In this document: one piece after another, positions 10,969 through 26,690 of the stretch
Numbering within the stretch: the stretch's first letter is position 1
Layout of the letters: each line of letters starts with the position of its first letter
Source of the DNA: Holophagaceae bacterium
Lineage (GTDB): Bacteria > Acidobacteriota > Holophagae > Holophagales > Holophagaceae
Direction: 5' to 3'
DNA: 64,000 bases
Assembly: GCA_016720465.1 (NCBI GenBank)
Contig: JADKKO010000001.1
Location: 558,001 to 622,000 of the forward strand
Notes under the pieces: model-generated
What the model was told of the DNA's origin: nothing
The model's database searches: none
Seen by the model: the letters and a program-made list of their open reading frames with translations, nothing else
Position numbers and translations under genes: made by a program

Positions 10969-11312
10969 CGAACCTCCCAACAATCGTATGGTCGTCCCGG
11001 TCCACGCAGACATGGAGGCCGGAAATCCAGAAATAAAACAGAGCCGCACGAAATCGCAGACTTTCTGTGATCGGCATGGTGAAACGTTACTTTACCCAAC
11101 CCAGCCGGAACGCCGCAAGGGTCCAGGCCGGCCGGGCTTGAATGCTTTTGGTCACAAAGCCGCCCGCGCCGCCCCCGCAACCATTCTTAATCTAGTGAAT
11201 TGGCGCCCCTTGGCGGGTCTCCGCCCCGGGTTTAAGACTTTCTGAAGACAATCCGCCGTGGTACTCCTAGATCGTTTGGGATGGCCGGGCCATTCATCTT
11301 TCGGGAGATGCC
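10969..11312. other. Divergent intergenic region hppA / mdh
   Basis: A 344-base gap between divergent genes that must hold the promoters for hppA and for mdh-sdhCAB. I see no hairpin terminator, riboswitch-like structure, credible small gene or convincing -35/-10 pair with 16-18 spacing. Ribosome-binding sites sit at both ends (GGGAGG before hppA, CGGGAG at 11303-11308 before mdh). Confidence 0.6.
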
Positions 11313-12245
11313 ATGAATCGCAGTGGGCGGCGCAAGGTTACGGTGGTAGGTGCGGGTTTCGTGGGCTCCACGGCGGCCCAGCGGATCATCGAGAAGGGTC
11401 TGGCGGACGTGGTGATGGTGGACATCGCCGAGGGCATCCCCCAGGGCAAGGCGCTGGACATGATGGAATCCGGCCCGGTGGAAGGCTTCGACATGGCCAT
11501 CGTCGGCACCAACGGCTACGAGGCCACCGCCGGCTCGGATGTGGTAGTGGTCACCGCGGGCCTGCCCCGCAAGCCCGGCATGAGCCGCGACGACCTGTTG
11601 AAGACCAACGCGGGCATCGTCAAGGGCGTCTGCGAGCAGGTCGCCAAATACAGCCCCGACGCGATCATGATCATCGTTTCCAACCCGCTGGACGCCATGT
11701 GCCACGTGGCCCTGACGGCCTCCGGCTTCCCCGCCCACCGGGTCATCGGCATGGCCGGCGTGCTCGACGGCGCCCGCATGCGCCACTTCATCGCCGATGC
11801 GGCGAAGGTTTCCGTCAAGAACGTGCAGGCCTTCGTGCTGGGCGGCCACGGCGACACCATGGTGCCCCTCATGCGCTACGCCACCATCAGCGGCATCCCC
11901 GTGGACCGCTTCCTGGACAAGGCCACCATCGACGCCATCGCCACCCGCACCCGCAACGGCGGCATCGAGATCGTGAACTACCTGAAGACCGGCAGCGCCT
12001 ACTACGCGCCGTCCTCCAGCGCCGTGGAGATGGTGGACGCCATCCTCAACGACCGCAAGGAGCTGCTGCCCTGCGCCGTCTACCTGAACGGCCAGTACGG
12101 CGCGAAGGATCTCTTCCTCGGCGTGCTCGCCAAGTTGGGCAAGGATGGCGTGGAGCAGGTCATCGAGCTGGAATTGCTCCCCGAAGAACAGGCCAATCTC
12201 GACAAGAGCATCGCCGCGGTCAAGGAACTCGTGACTTTGCTTTAA
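11313..12245 (+). CDS. mdh: Malate dehydrogenase (NAD)
   Basis: A 310-residue LDH-like malate dehydrogenase that interconverts malate and oxaloacetate. The Rossmann start is VTVVGAGFVGSTAAQRI. The substrate loop is GLPRKPGMSRDDLL, in which the Arg and the Met-Ser-Arg signature indicate malate rather than lactate. The catalytic histidine is in GGHGDTMVPL. Gene order mdh-sdhC-sdhA-sdhB with short gaps makes a TCA-cycle operon covering succinate to oxaloacetate without fumarase. Confidence 0.95.
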   Translation: MNRSGRRKVTVVGAGFVGSTAAQRIIEKGLADVVMVDIAEGIPQGKALDMMESGPVEGFDMAIVGTNGYEATAGSDVVVVTAGLPRKPGMSRDDLLKTNAGIVKGVCEQVAKYSPDAIMIIVSNPLDAMCHVALTASGFPAHRVIGMAGVLDGARMRHFIADAAKVSVKNVQAFVLGGHGDTMVPLMRYATISGIPVDRFLDKATIDAIATRTRNGGIEIVNYLKTGSAYYAPSSSAVEMVDAILNDRKELLPCAVYLNGQYGAKDLFLGVLAKLGKDGVEQVIELELLPEEQANLDKSIAAVKELVTLL

Positions 12246-12291
12246 AGCGGCTTTCTGGTTCATTGGGAAATAGGATTCGCAGGGAGGCTTG

Positions 12292-12966
12292 ATGCATTCA
12301 GGAGCGGGATTTTTCGGCTCGTCCGTAGGGAAGAAGATCGTGATGGCCGTCACAGGCATCATGCTCATCGGCTTCGTGGTGGTCCACATGGCCGGCAACC
12401 TCCAGCTCTACCTGCCCGCCCACGGCGGCGAACACCCGCTGGATGCCTACGGCACCTTCCTGCGCACGCTCCTCCACGGGAGCGGCATCTGGATCGCGCG
12501 CGCCGCCCTGCTCTCGGCGGCCGGCCTGCATGTCTGGGCCGCGGTGGGCCTCACCCTCATGAACCGCGCGGCCCGTCCCATCGACTACCAGAACCAGCAG
12601 TACGACGCCTCCACAATCTCCTCGCGGTGGATGCGGGTCAGCGGCGTGGTGGTGCTGGTTTTCATCGTCTTCCACCTGCTCCATCTGACCATCGGCTCGG
12701 TCCTTCCGGACTTCGTGCACGGCCAGGTCTTCCACAACGTGGTGACGGGCTTCCAGGTGCCGTGGGTCTCGGCCTTCTACATCATCGCGATGCTCTGCCT
12801 GGCCACGCATATCCACCACGGGATCTGGTCCATGCTCCAGACCCTGGGCCTTTCGCATCCCCGCTTCAACGGGCTGCGCAACCGGTTCGCAACGCTCCTG
12901 ACCATCGTGGTGATCGGCGGCAATATCTCCTTCCCCATCGCCGTTCTCACCGGCTTCGTACGTTAA
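12292..12966 (+). CDS. sdhC: Succinate dehydrogenase cytochrome b subunit
   Basis: A 224-residue membrane anchor of the b558 type that replaces separate SdhC and SdhD subunits. Five hydrophobic helices are visible, with conserved His residues suitable for two hemes (FVVVHMAGNLQLY, LLSAAGLHVWAAVG, VFIVFHLLHLTIG, MLCLATHIHHGIWSMLQTLG). The ATG at 12292 is preferred over a TTG 3 bases upstream because AGGGAGG ends at 12287. Two-heme anchors of this type transfer electrons between quinone and the flavoprotein and occur in both succinate dehydrogenases and fumarate reductases, so direction cannot be fixed from sequence. Confidence 0.93.
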   Translation: MHSGAGFFGSSVGKKIVMAVTGIMLIGFVVVHMAGNLQLYLPAHGGEHPLDAYGTFLRTLLHGSGIWIARAALLSAAGLHVWAAVGLTLMNRAARPIDYQNQQYDASTISSRWMRVSGVVVLVFIVFHLLHLTIGSVLPDFVHGQVFHNVVTGFQVPWVSAFYIIAMLCLATHIHHGIWSMLQTLGLSHPRFNGLRNRFATLLTIVVIGGNISFPIAVLTGFVR

Positions 12967-12975
12967 GGACCCGCC

Positions 12976-14892
12976 ATGGAACTCAAATCGAACATCCCTG
13001 AGGGCCCGCTCGAAAAGAAGTGGGAGAAATACCGCAACGACATGAAGCTGGTGAATCCCGCCAACAAGCGCAAGTACAAGATCATCGTGGTGGGCTCCGG
13101 CCTCGCCGGCGCTTCCGCCGCCGCTTCCATGGCCGAACTCGGCTACGAGGTGGATTGCTTCTGCTACCAGGATTCGCCGCGCCGCGCCCACTCCATCGCG
13201 GCCCAGGGCGGCATCAACGCGGCGAAGAACTACCACAACGATGGCGACAGCGTCTTCCGCCTGTTCTACGACACGGTGAAGGGCGGCGATTTCCGCGCCC
13301 GGGAAGCCAACGTGCACCGCCTGGCGGAAGTCAGCGTGAATATCATCGACCAGTGCGTGGCCCAGGGCGTGCCCTTCGCCCGCGAATACGGCGGCCTGCT
13401 GGACAACCGCTCCTTCGGCGGCGCGCAGGTCTCGCGCACCTTCTACGCCCGGGGGCAAACGGGACAGCAGTTGCTGCTGGGCGCCTACCAGGCCCTGGAG
13501 CGCCAGATCGGCCTGGGCAAGGTGAAGATGCACACCCGCCACGACATGCAGGAGCTGATCCTGGTCGATGGAGTCGCCAAGGGCATCGTCACCCGCGACA
13601 TGGTCACCGGTGCAATCGAATCCCACCTAGCGCACGCGGTATGCCTGGCCACCGGCGGCTACGCGCCGGTCTTCTACCTGTCCACCAACGCCATGGGATG
13701 CAACACCACCGCCATCTGGCGCGCCTTCAAGAAGGGCGCCGCGTTCGCGAATCCCTGCTTCACCCAGATCCACCCCACCTGCATCCCCGTCACCGGCGAC
13801 CACCAGTCGAAGTTGACGCTGATGTCGGAATCCCTGCGCAACGACGGCCGTGTATGGGTTCCCAAGAAGCCCGGCGACAAGCGTGCCCCCAATGACATTC
13901 CCGAAGACGAGCGCGACTACTACCTGGAACGCAAGTACCCCAGTTTCGGCAACCTCGCGCCCCGGGACATCGCCTCCCGCGCCGCCAAGGAGGCCTGCGA
14001 CAACGGCCTGGGCGTCGGCGAGACCGGCCTCGGCGTCTACCTGGATTTCGCGGATTCCATCAAGCGGTTGGGCAGGCACGCCATCGAAGAGAAATACGGC
14101 AATCTCTTCGAGATGTACGAGCGCATCACCGACGAGAATCCCTACAAGACGCCCATGCGCATCTATCCCGCGGCCCACTACACCATGGGCGGCCTCTGGG
14201 TGGACTACAACCTCATGAGCACCATCCCAGGGCTCTTCGTCATGGGCGAAGCCAATTTCAGCGACCATGGCGCGAACCGCCTGGGCGCTTCCGCCCTGAT
14301 GCAGGGCCTCGCGGATGGCTACTTCGTGGCGCCCTACACCGTGGGCAACTACCTGGCGGGCGTGAAACCCAGCGAACACCCGACGGCGGCCCACGCCGCC
14401 GTGCTCGCCGCCGAGGCTTCAGTCAAGGCGCGGGTTGAAAAACTGATGGCCATCAAAGGCACGAAGACGCCCACGCATTTCCACCGGGAGCTGGGCAAGA
14501 TCATGTGGGAGCACTGCGGCATGGCCCGCAACGAAGCGGATCTCAAAAAGGGTCTGGAACTCATCCCCAAGTTGCGGGAGGAATTCTGGTCCGATCTGCT
14601 GATCCCCGGCGCCGGGAACGAACTGAACCAGTCGCTGGAACACGCGGCCCGCGTCGCGGATTTCTTCGAATTGGCAGAGCTCATGTGCCTGGACGCCCTG
14701 CAGCGGCGGGAGAGCTGCGGCGGCCATTTCCGGGAGGAATCCCAGACGCCGGACGGCGAAGCCCAGCGCGACGACGCGAATTTCTGCCACGTCGCGGCCT
14801 GGGAATACATGGGCGAGGGACAGGCCCCGGTCCGCCATATCGAGCCGCTCACCTTCGAGAACGTCCACCTCGCCACGCGCAGCTACAAGTAG
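12976..14892 (+). CDS. sdhA: Succinate dehydrogenase/fumarate reductase flavoprotein
   Basis: A 638-residue catalytic subunit with covalently bound FAD. The dinucleotide fold is KIIVVGSGLAGASAAASMAELG; the flavin-linking His is in RRAHSIAAQGGINAAKNY. The active-site region includes THFHRELGKIMWEHCG and the C-terminal arginine-rich segment. It lies 9 bases after sdhC and 9 bases before sdhB, completing a three-subunit enzyme. Confidence 0.96.
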   Translation: MELKSNIPEGPLEKKWEKYRNDMKLVNPANKRKYKIIVVGSGLAGASAAASMAELGYEVDCFCYQDSPRRAHSIAAQGGINAAKNYHNDGDSVFRLFYDTVKGGDFRAREANVHRLAEVSVNIIDQCVAQGVPFAREYGGLLDNRSFGGAQVSRTFYARGQTGQQLLLGAYQALERQIGLGKVKMHTRHDMQELILVDGVAKGIVTRDMVTGAIESHLAHAVCLATGGYAPVFYLSTNAMGCNTTAIWRAFKKGAAFANPCFTQIHPTCIPVTGDHQSKLTLMSESLRNDGRVWVPKKPGDKRAPNDIPEDERDYYLERKYPSFGNLAPRDIASRAAKEACDNGLGVGETGLGVYLDFADSIKRLGRHAIEEKYGNLFEMYERITDENPYKTPMRIYPAAHYTMGGLWVDYNLMSTIPGLFVMGEANFSDHGANRLGASALMQGLADGYFVAPYTVGNYLAGVKPSEHPTAAHAAVLAAEASVKARVEKLMAIKGTKTPTHFHRELGKIMWEHCGMARNEADLKKGLELIPKLREEFWSDLLIPGAGNELNQSLEHAARVADFFELAELMCLDALQRRESCGGHFREESQTPDGEAQRDDANFCHVAAWEYMGEGQAPVRHIEPLTFENVHLATRSYK

Positions 14893-14901
14893 GAGCGACC
14901 G

Positions 14902-15693
14902 ATGTCCTCAGAAAAGAACCTGAACCTCACCCTCAATGTCTGGCGCCAGAAGAACGCCCAGACCGAGGGCGGATTCGAGACCTATGCCGCCCCGGGCATC
15001 AGCACGGACATGTCCTTCCTGGAGATGCTCGATGTGGTCAACGAGGAACTGATCACCAAGGGCAATGACCCCATCGCCTTCGACCACGACTGCCGCGAAG
15101 GCATCTGCGGCACCTGCTCCATGGTCATCGATGGCCGCCCCCACGGCCCCAAGGAGCGCACCACCGCCTGCCAGCTCCACATGCGCAGCTTCAAGGACGG
15201 CGACACCATCGCCATCGAGCCCTGGCGCGCCGCGGCCTTCCCGGTGCAGAAGGATCTCATCGTGGACCGCGGGGCCTTCGACCGCATCATCGCCGCCGGC
15301 GGCTTCATCAGCGCGCCCACGGGCTCCGCCCAGGACGCCAACGCCCTGCCTGTCTCCAAACAGAACGCAGATCTCGCCATGGATGCAGCGGCCTGCATCG
15401 GGTGCGGCGCCTGCGTGGCCGCCTGCCCGAATGCCTCGGCCATGCTCTTCGTCTCGGCCAAAGTGAGCCAGCTCGCGTTGCTGCCCCAGGGCCAGCCCGA
15501 ACGCTACATCCGCGTGCGCGACATGATCGCGCAGATGGACGCCGAGGAATTCGGCACTTGCACCAACCATGGCGAATGTGAAGCCGCCTGCCCCAAGGGC
15601 ATCAGCGTCGAGAACATCGCCCGCATGAACCGCGACTACCTGAAAGCCAGCCTCACCTACCGGCCCGAAGTGGCCAGCGGTGGCGCAGGGTGA
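14902..15693 (+). CDS. sdhB: Succinate dehydrogenase/fumarate reductase iron-sulfur subunit
   Basis: A 263-residue subunit carrying the electron chain from FAD to heme. The N-terminal plant-ferredoxin-like domain has the [2Fe-2S] ligands in DCREGICGTCSM with the later Cys in TTACQLHMRSF. The C-terminal domain has CIGCGACVAACPNAS for the [4Fe-4S] cluster and CTNHGECEAACPKGIS completing the [3Fe-4S] and [4Fe-4S] sites. It is the last gene of the mdh-sdhCAB operon. The cyclase gene begins 45 bases later with its own ribosome-binding site and may be read through. Confidence 0.95.
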   Translation: MSSEKNLNLTLNVWRQKNAQTEGGFETYAAPGISTDMSFLEMLDVVNEELITKGNDPIAFDHDCREGICGTCSMVIDGRPHGPKERTTACQLHMRSFKDGDTIAIEPWRAAAFPVQKDLIVDRGAFDRIIAAGGFISAPTGSAQDANALPVSKQNADLAMDAAACIGCGACVAACPNASAMLFVSAKVSQLALLPQGQPERYIRVRDMIAQMDAEEFGTCTNHGECEAACPKGISVENIARMNRDYLKASLTYRPEVASGGAG

Positions 15694-15738
15694 TCATGGT
15701 TCGCCCCATTCAGCTTCTGCAATACAGGAGCATCGACG

Positions 15739-17124
15739 ATGGAAAAATCACCCCACGAACCATCCTCGCTGCCCTGGTATCGGGGTGAACTAAGAAGAAA
15801 GATGACCGAGCTCGAGCAGGAAATCTCCGCGCATCGGCACACGCTCGATTTGTTGCGCCAGACTGAAAATGCCTACGGGCGGTTCGTTCCCCACCAGTTG
15901 ATCCGGTTGCTCCACGCGGAAAGCATCCTTGACCTCGAGTTGGGATCTCAGATCGAGAAGACCATGACGATCCTGTTTTCGGACATCCGCGATTTCACAC
16001 GCCTGTCCGAATCAATGTCGCCCCAGCAAACCTTTTCCTTCATCAATTCATATCTTGGCGAAATGGAGCCGGTCATCAGCCGGCATGGCGGCATCGTCGA
16101 TAAGTACATCGGCGACGCCATCATGGCTTTATTCCCATCAGGCGCGGACAAAGGGTTGCATAGCGCCATCGGAATGCTCGCCCAGTTGCAGACCTATAAC
16201 GAGGGGCGGATGCGGGCCGGTTACTCTCCCATCCGGATCGGCATCGGCCTCAACACCGGCATCGTCATGCTCGGCACCGTCGGCGGGACGCAGCGGATGG
16301 AAGGCACAGTCCTGAGCGATGCGGTGAACCTGGCAGCGCGGCTGGAAGCGACCACCAAGGTCTATCAAACCCCGCTGCTGATCAGTGAACACACGCTGTA
16401 CGCGCTGGCTGACGAGTCAGGCTATTGCATCCGTTTTTTGGATCGGATCCGCGTCAAAGGGAAAAGCCATCCACAATCGGTCTATGAAGTTTTTGACAAC
16501 GATTCCCAGCAAACGCGGACCGGCAAGATGGCGACCCGGACCCTGTTCGAGGAAGCGGTGGCCTACTATCACTTGAAGGCAATCGATAAGGCCATTCCAT
16601 TGCTGAATTCGTGCCTGCGCGAGGTTCCAGAGGACCGGCCCGCGCAGATATATCTATGGCGGTGCCAGAATTTTATGGCCACAGGACATCACGAAGGCAC
16701 CGGAGAGCTATGCAAACTTGAGTGGCGTGATGAATTCCTGGTGGGCATCGACGAAATCGACAATCAGCACCGCGAGCTGCTCGCAAACATCAACCGCCTC
16801 GCAACCATGATCGCCACCGGGGACACCTCGGGAATCGATGGAATCCTGGCCTTCCTCGGGGAGTATGTGCAGTTCCACTTCGGCACAGAAGAGCGGATCA
16901 TGCGCGAACTGTCCTATCCGCTGATGGGCGACCATGTGCGTGAGCATCAGAAACTCATTGAACAGTTCATCCGGCTGAAGGGCGAAATAATCGCTGGATT
17001 GCACGACCCCCTTTATCTCGGCTTTCGGATACAGCTGTTCCTGTTCGACTGGTTCGCCAACCACACCACCAAGACTGACCGCCACCTAGGAAAGTTCATC
17101 CGAGCCGGCAGCGAAGCAGGCTGA
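15739..17124 (+). CDS. Class III adenylate cyclase fused to bacteriohemerythrin
   Basis: A 461-residue soluble protein. A short N-terminal coiled coil (~15-45) precedes a class III nucleotide cyclase domain (~70-260). The metal Asp residues are in FSDIRDFTRL and YIGDAIMALF. The purine-specifying Lys is in VDKYIGD, paired with Thr in EGTVLSDAVN, a Lys/Thr pair that points to a class IIIb adenylate cyclase. The C-terminal ~130 residues are a complete bacteriohemerythrin domain: DNQHREL, QFHFGTEERIM, VREHQKLIEQF and FANHTTKTDRH supply all the usual diiron ligands. The likely role is cAMP production controlled by O2 or another diatomic ligand. It follows the succinate dehydrogenase operon. The domain calls are firm; the regulation is inferred. 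Confidence 0.92.
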   Translation: MEKSPHEPSSLPWYRGELRRKMTELEQEISAHRHTLDLLRQTENAYGRFVPHQLIRLLHAESILDLELGSQIEKTMTILFSDIRDFTRLSESMSPQQTFSFINSYLGEMEPVISRHGGIVDKYIGDAIMALFPSGADKGLHSAIGMLAQLQTYNEGRMRAGYSPIRIGIGLNTGIVMLGTVGGTQRMEGTVLSDAVNLAARLEATTKVYQTPLLISEHTLYALADESGYCIRFLDRIRVKGKSHPQSVYEVFDNDSQQTRTGKMATRTLFEEAVAYYHLKAIDKAIPLLNSCLREVPEDRPAQIYLWRCQNFMATGHHEGTGELCKLEWRDEFLVGIDEIDNQHRELLANINRLATMIATGDTSGIDGILAFLGEYVQFHFGTEERIMRELSYPLMGDHVREHQKLIEQFIRLKGEIIAGLHDPLYLGFRIQLFLFDWFANHTTKTDRHLGKFIRAGSEAG

Positions 17125-17235
17125 TCAAGGCCAACGCCGATGCCGTTCAGATAATGCAGCCACGGCGCCGCATGAATGAATTAAGTTTGTGTGCAATTTG
17201 CGCCCCTTCGTGGCGTCCTTTTCCCCAGAGTGAGG

Positions 17236-23976
<6,741 letters not shown>

Positions 23977-23995
23977 GGGGCGCTCCTGGTGGAGG

Positions 23996-24448
23996 TCAGC
24001 GGTGGGCATCCGGGGGAAGTTTCACCACCGTCAGCCAGAAGTCCTCGATCGATTTTACAACCGAGATGAATTGGTCCATGTCCAATGGCTTGGTGATGTA
24101 GCAATTGGCGTGCAGGTTGTAGGTCCGCAGGATGTCCTGCTCGGCGCTGCTCGTGGTGAGGATGACCACCGGGATGGCCCTGAGGGCGGGGCTCTCCTTG
24201 ATCTCGGCGAGCACTTCCTGGCCGTCTATCTTGGGCAGGTTCAGGTCCAGCAGGATGAGATCGGGACGCGCCGCCTTGGCATAGGCGCCCTGGCGCTTCA
24301 GGAAGGCCAAAGCTTCCACGCCGTCCTGGACCACCGACAGGACATTCCTGACTTTCCCTTCCTTCAGCGCCTCCCGGGTCAGGCGCACATCGCCAGGATT
24401 GTCCTCCACGAGCAGGATCTCGATGGGTTTGCCGTTGTCCGAAGTCAT
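23996..24448 (-). CDS. Single-domain response regulator (Rcp1-like)
   Basis: A 150-residue stand-alone receiver domain. The acidic pocket is in ILLVEDNPGDVRL, the phospho-acceptor Asp in ILLDLNLPKIDG, the Thr in VVILTTSSAEQD and the Lys in YITKPLDMDQF. It resembles Rcp1-type regulators, which shuttle phosphate between phytochrome-like kinases and other partners. Its ATG overlaps the stop of the upstream kinase gene by 4 bases (ATGA at 24445-24448), so the two are translationally coupled. The hybrid kinase gene starts 20 bases downstream. It probably passes phosphate between the two kinases. Confidence 0.92.
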   Translation of the reverse strand: MTSDNGKPIEILLVEDNPGDVRLTREALKEGKVRNVLSVVQDGVEALAFLKRQGAYAKAARPDLILLDLNLPKIDGQEVLAEIKESPALRAIPVVILTTSSAEQDILRTYNLHANCYITKPLDMDQFISVVKSIEDFWLTVVKLPPDAHR

Positions 24449-26685
24449 TGCATGGGCCCTCCATGGTCGGGAATCGTGAAATGGAACGTGGATCCTTTCC
24501 CGAGTTCCGAATCCACCCAGATCTTTCCTCCGTGCCGCTCGACGATCTTCTTGCAGATGGCGAGCCCTATTCCTGAACCGGGATACTCCTCGCGCCCGTG
24601 CAGCTTCTGGAACACGATGAAGATGCGGTCGAAGAACTGGGAGTCCATCCCGATTCCGTTGTCCGACACGGAGAAGGCCCACTCGGATCCCTGGCGGGCC
24701 GCCGCCACGGCGATCTCGGGCGGCCTCCCGCTGCGGAATTTGATGGCGTTCCCGATGAGGTTCTGGAATAGCTCCGCTAGCTGCCTGCCGTCCGCCCGGA
24801 CCACCGGCAGCCCGCCCCTGGCGATCTTGGCGCCGCTTTCCTCGATGGCGACCCGGAGGTTCCGCAGCGTTTCATCCAGAATGGCGCTCGTGTCCACCGG
24901 CTCGAACGGACTTCCGCGGGTGCCCACCCGCGAGAAGGTCAGCAGATCGTTGATCATCTTCTGCATCCGCGTGGCGCCGTCCACGGCGAACTGGATGAAC
25001 TCCCGGCCGTCCTGGTCCAGGCGCTCGCCATACCGCCTTTCCAGGAGCTGGGTGAAGCTCGCGATCGACCTCAAGGGCTCCTGGAGGTCGTGGGAGGCCA
25101 CGTAGGCGAATTGTTCCAGCTCCCTGTTCGAGCGCTGGAGTTCCACCACGGTCCGGTTGAGCTGTTCCTGCGCCTCCTTCAGCTTCGCGACGTCCCGGGC
25201 GGCGGCGAACACGCCCGCCACGGCTCCGGCTTCATCGCGGTACACCGAGGCGTTGTAGAGCACCGGCGTGGCGCGTCCGTCCCGGTGGCGCACCTCCAAG
25301 GGATAATCCCTGACCGCCCCTTCGCTGAACACCTGCTGGTAGCCGGCCCTGGCCTTTTCCGGCTCGGTGAAATAGTCGGCGAAATCGGTTCCGACCAGTT
25401 CCTCCCTGGACCGGCCGGTCACGATTTCGGTGGCGGCATTCACATCGGTGATCCGGCCGTCGCGGCCGATGGTCACCAGCGGATCCAGGCTGGCTTCGAT
25501 CAGGCGGCGGGCATAGAGCGACGCCGAACGCAGCGCTTCCTCCGCCTGCTTGCGGACGGTGAGATCGGTGAAAGCCGCCAGCAGATCCTCTCCCAGCAGC
25601 ACGCCCGAGATTTCCATGGTGCGGACATCCCCGTTCTTGCAAGCCACCCTGCACTCGAGCGGCGGGATGTCGTTCCCCGCCTCGACGGCGGCCTGAACCG
25701 CGGTATTCCAGGCCTCCATGAGGCCCTGGCGATAGCCTTCGTCCGGATATGCCAGCCGCCACCAAGTTTGGATGGACGGCAGATCCTCCAGCGTGTAACC
25801 GAACACCTGCTCGAACCGGTCGTTGATGTACTGGATCTCTCCACTTCTCGCTACGAAGGCCAGGGGCACCGGCATGGCCTTCTCAAGGCGGCGGAAGCGC
25901 GCCTCGCCTTCGGCCTTGGCCTTTTTCTCCTCCTCGATCCCGTCCAGCGTCCGGTACAGATGGCGGGCGAGCACTCCGATTTCATCGGCGCGCCCGAGAT
26001 CCATCCGCTGGAAGGAGTGTCCACGTTCCGCATCGTCAGCGACCGCCGCCAGGCGGTTCAACCCATTGGTGAACCTCCGCGCCAGCCAGGTGGCCATGGC
26101 TGTGATGATCAGCAGCAGGAGAATCGCGATGCCGACTCCAGCCGAAGCATTCCCGCGCAAATTGGCATTCGCCGTGTCCCTCGTCAGTTCGACCCGCACC
26201 CAGCCGATCAGGTGGTTGCCAGCCTTGATCGGCACGGCCACATCGATCAGGTTGGATTCATCGAGCAGTATTTGGGGCTCAGGTTGTTGCGCCAGCAGGC
26301 GCTGGCTGACCGCATCGCTGAAAAACTGGCCGACCTGTTCGGGCTTTGTGGACGCCAGCGCTTCGCCCTGTGGTGAAAGCACAACGGCAAACTTCAGGTC
26401 GATGGCGTGCGAGGCGCCTTTCAACACCTCCTGCAATCCCGCGATATCGTCCGCCAATACCCAGGAGGTGCTGCTGAAGGAGAGCGTCCGCGCCAGGTCA
26501 AACGCGTTCTCGGTGCCCTGGGCGTAGAGGAAATTCCTTTGATAGGAATAAAGCAGATAACCGCTCCCCAGGATGGTGGCCAGGGAAACCAGGGAGAAGG
26601 ACCACACGAGCTGGCGCCGGATGGATCGGCCCCATCCCCGGGCCAATCGATCAAGCAAGTGGCGGATTGGATTCATTGGGCTCAC
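24445..26685 (-). CDS. Membrane sensor histidine kinase (HAMP-PAS-PAS-HisKA-HATPase)
   Basis: A 746-residue kinase. Two membrane helices (~27-46 and ~183-205) enclose a periplasmic sensor domain of ~135 residues. HAMP (~205-260), two PAS domains (~265-500), HisKA with the phospho-acceptor in ASHDLQEPLRS (~520-590) and HATPase (NLIGNAIKF, DNGIGM, GSGIGLAI) follow. The HisKA and GREEYPGSGIGLA features belong to the phytochrome-like kinase group that pairs with Rcp1-type receivers, as here. ATG 26685 or 26676 could be the start. The gene begins 5 bases after the binding-protein gene, which implies a shared signal. Confidence 0.93.
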   Translation of the reverse strand: MSPMNPIRHLLDRLARGWGRSIRRQLVWSFSLVSLATILGSGYLLYSYQRNFLYAQGTENAFDLARTLSFSSTSWVLADDIAGLQEVLKGASHAIDLKFAVVLSPQGEALASTKPEQVGQFFSDAVSQRLLAQQPEPQILLDESNLIDVAVPIKAGNHLIGWVRVELTRDTANANLRGNASAGVGIAILLLLIITAMATWLARRFTNGLNRLAAVADDAERGHSFQRMDLGRADEIGVLARHLYRTLDGIEEEKKAKAEGEARFRRLEKAMPVPLAFVARSGEIQYINDRFEQVFGYTLEDLPSIQTWWRLAYPDEGYRQGLMEAWNTAVQAAVEAGNDIPPLECRVACKNGDVRTMEISGVLLGEDLLAAFTDLTVRKQAEEALRSASLYARRLIEASLDPLVTIGRDGRITDVNAATEIVTGRSREELVGTDFADYFTEPEKARAGYQQVFSEGAVRDYPLEVRHRDGRATPVLYNASVYRDEAGAVAGVFAAARDVAKLKEAQEQLNRTVVELQRSNRELEQFAYVASHDLQEPLRSIASFTQLLERRYGERLDQDGREFIQFAVDGATRMQKMINDLLTFSRVGTRGSPFEPVDTSAILDETLRNLRVAIEESGAKIARGGLPVVRADGRQLAELFQNLIGNAIKFRSGRPPEIAVAAARQGSEWAFSVSDNGIGMDSQFFDRIFIVFQKLHGREEYPGSGIGLAICKKIVERHGGKIWVDSELGKGSTFHFTIPDHGGPMQ

Positions 26686-26690
26686 CGGGC

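Noticed and set aside
10969..11312. Riboswitch in the leader of mdh or hppA
   Set aside because: No conserved riboswitch core or strong stem structure was seen by eye.
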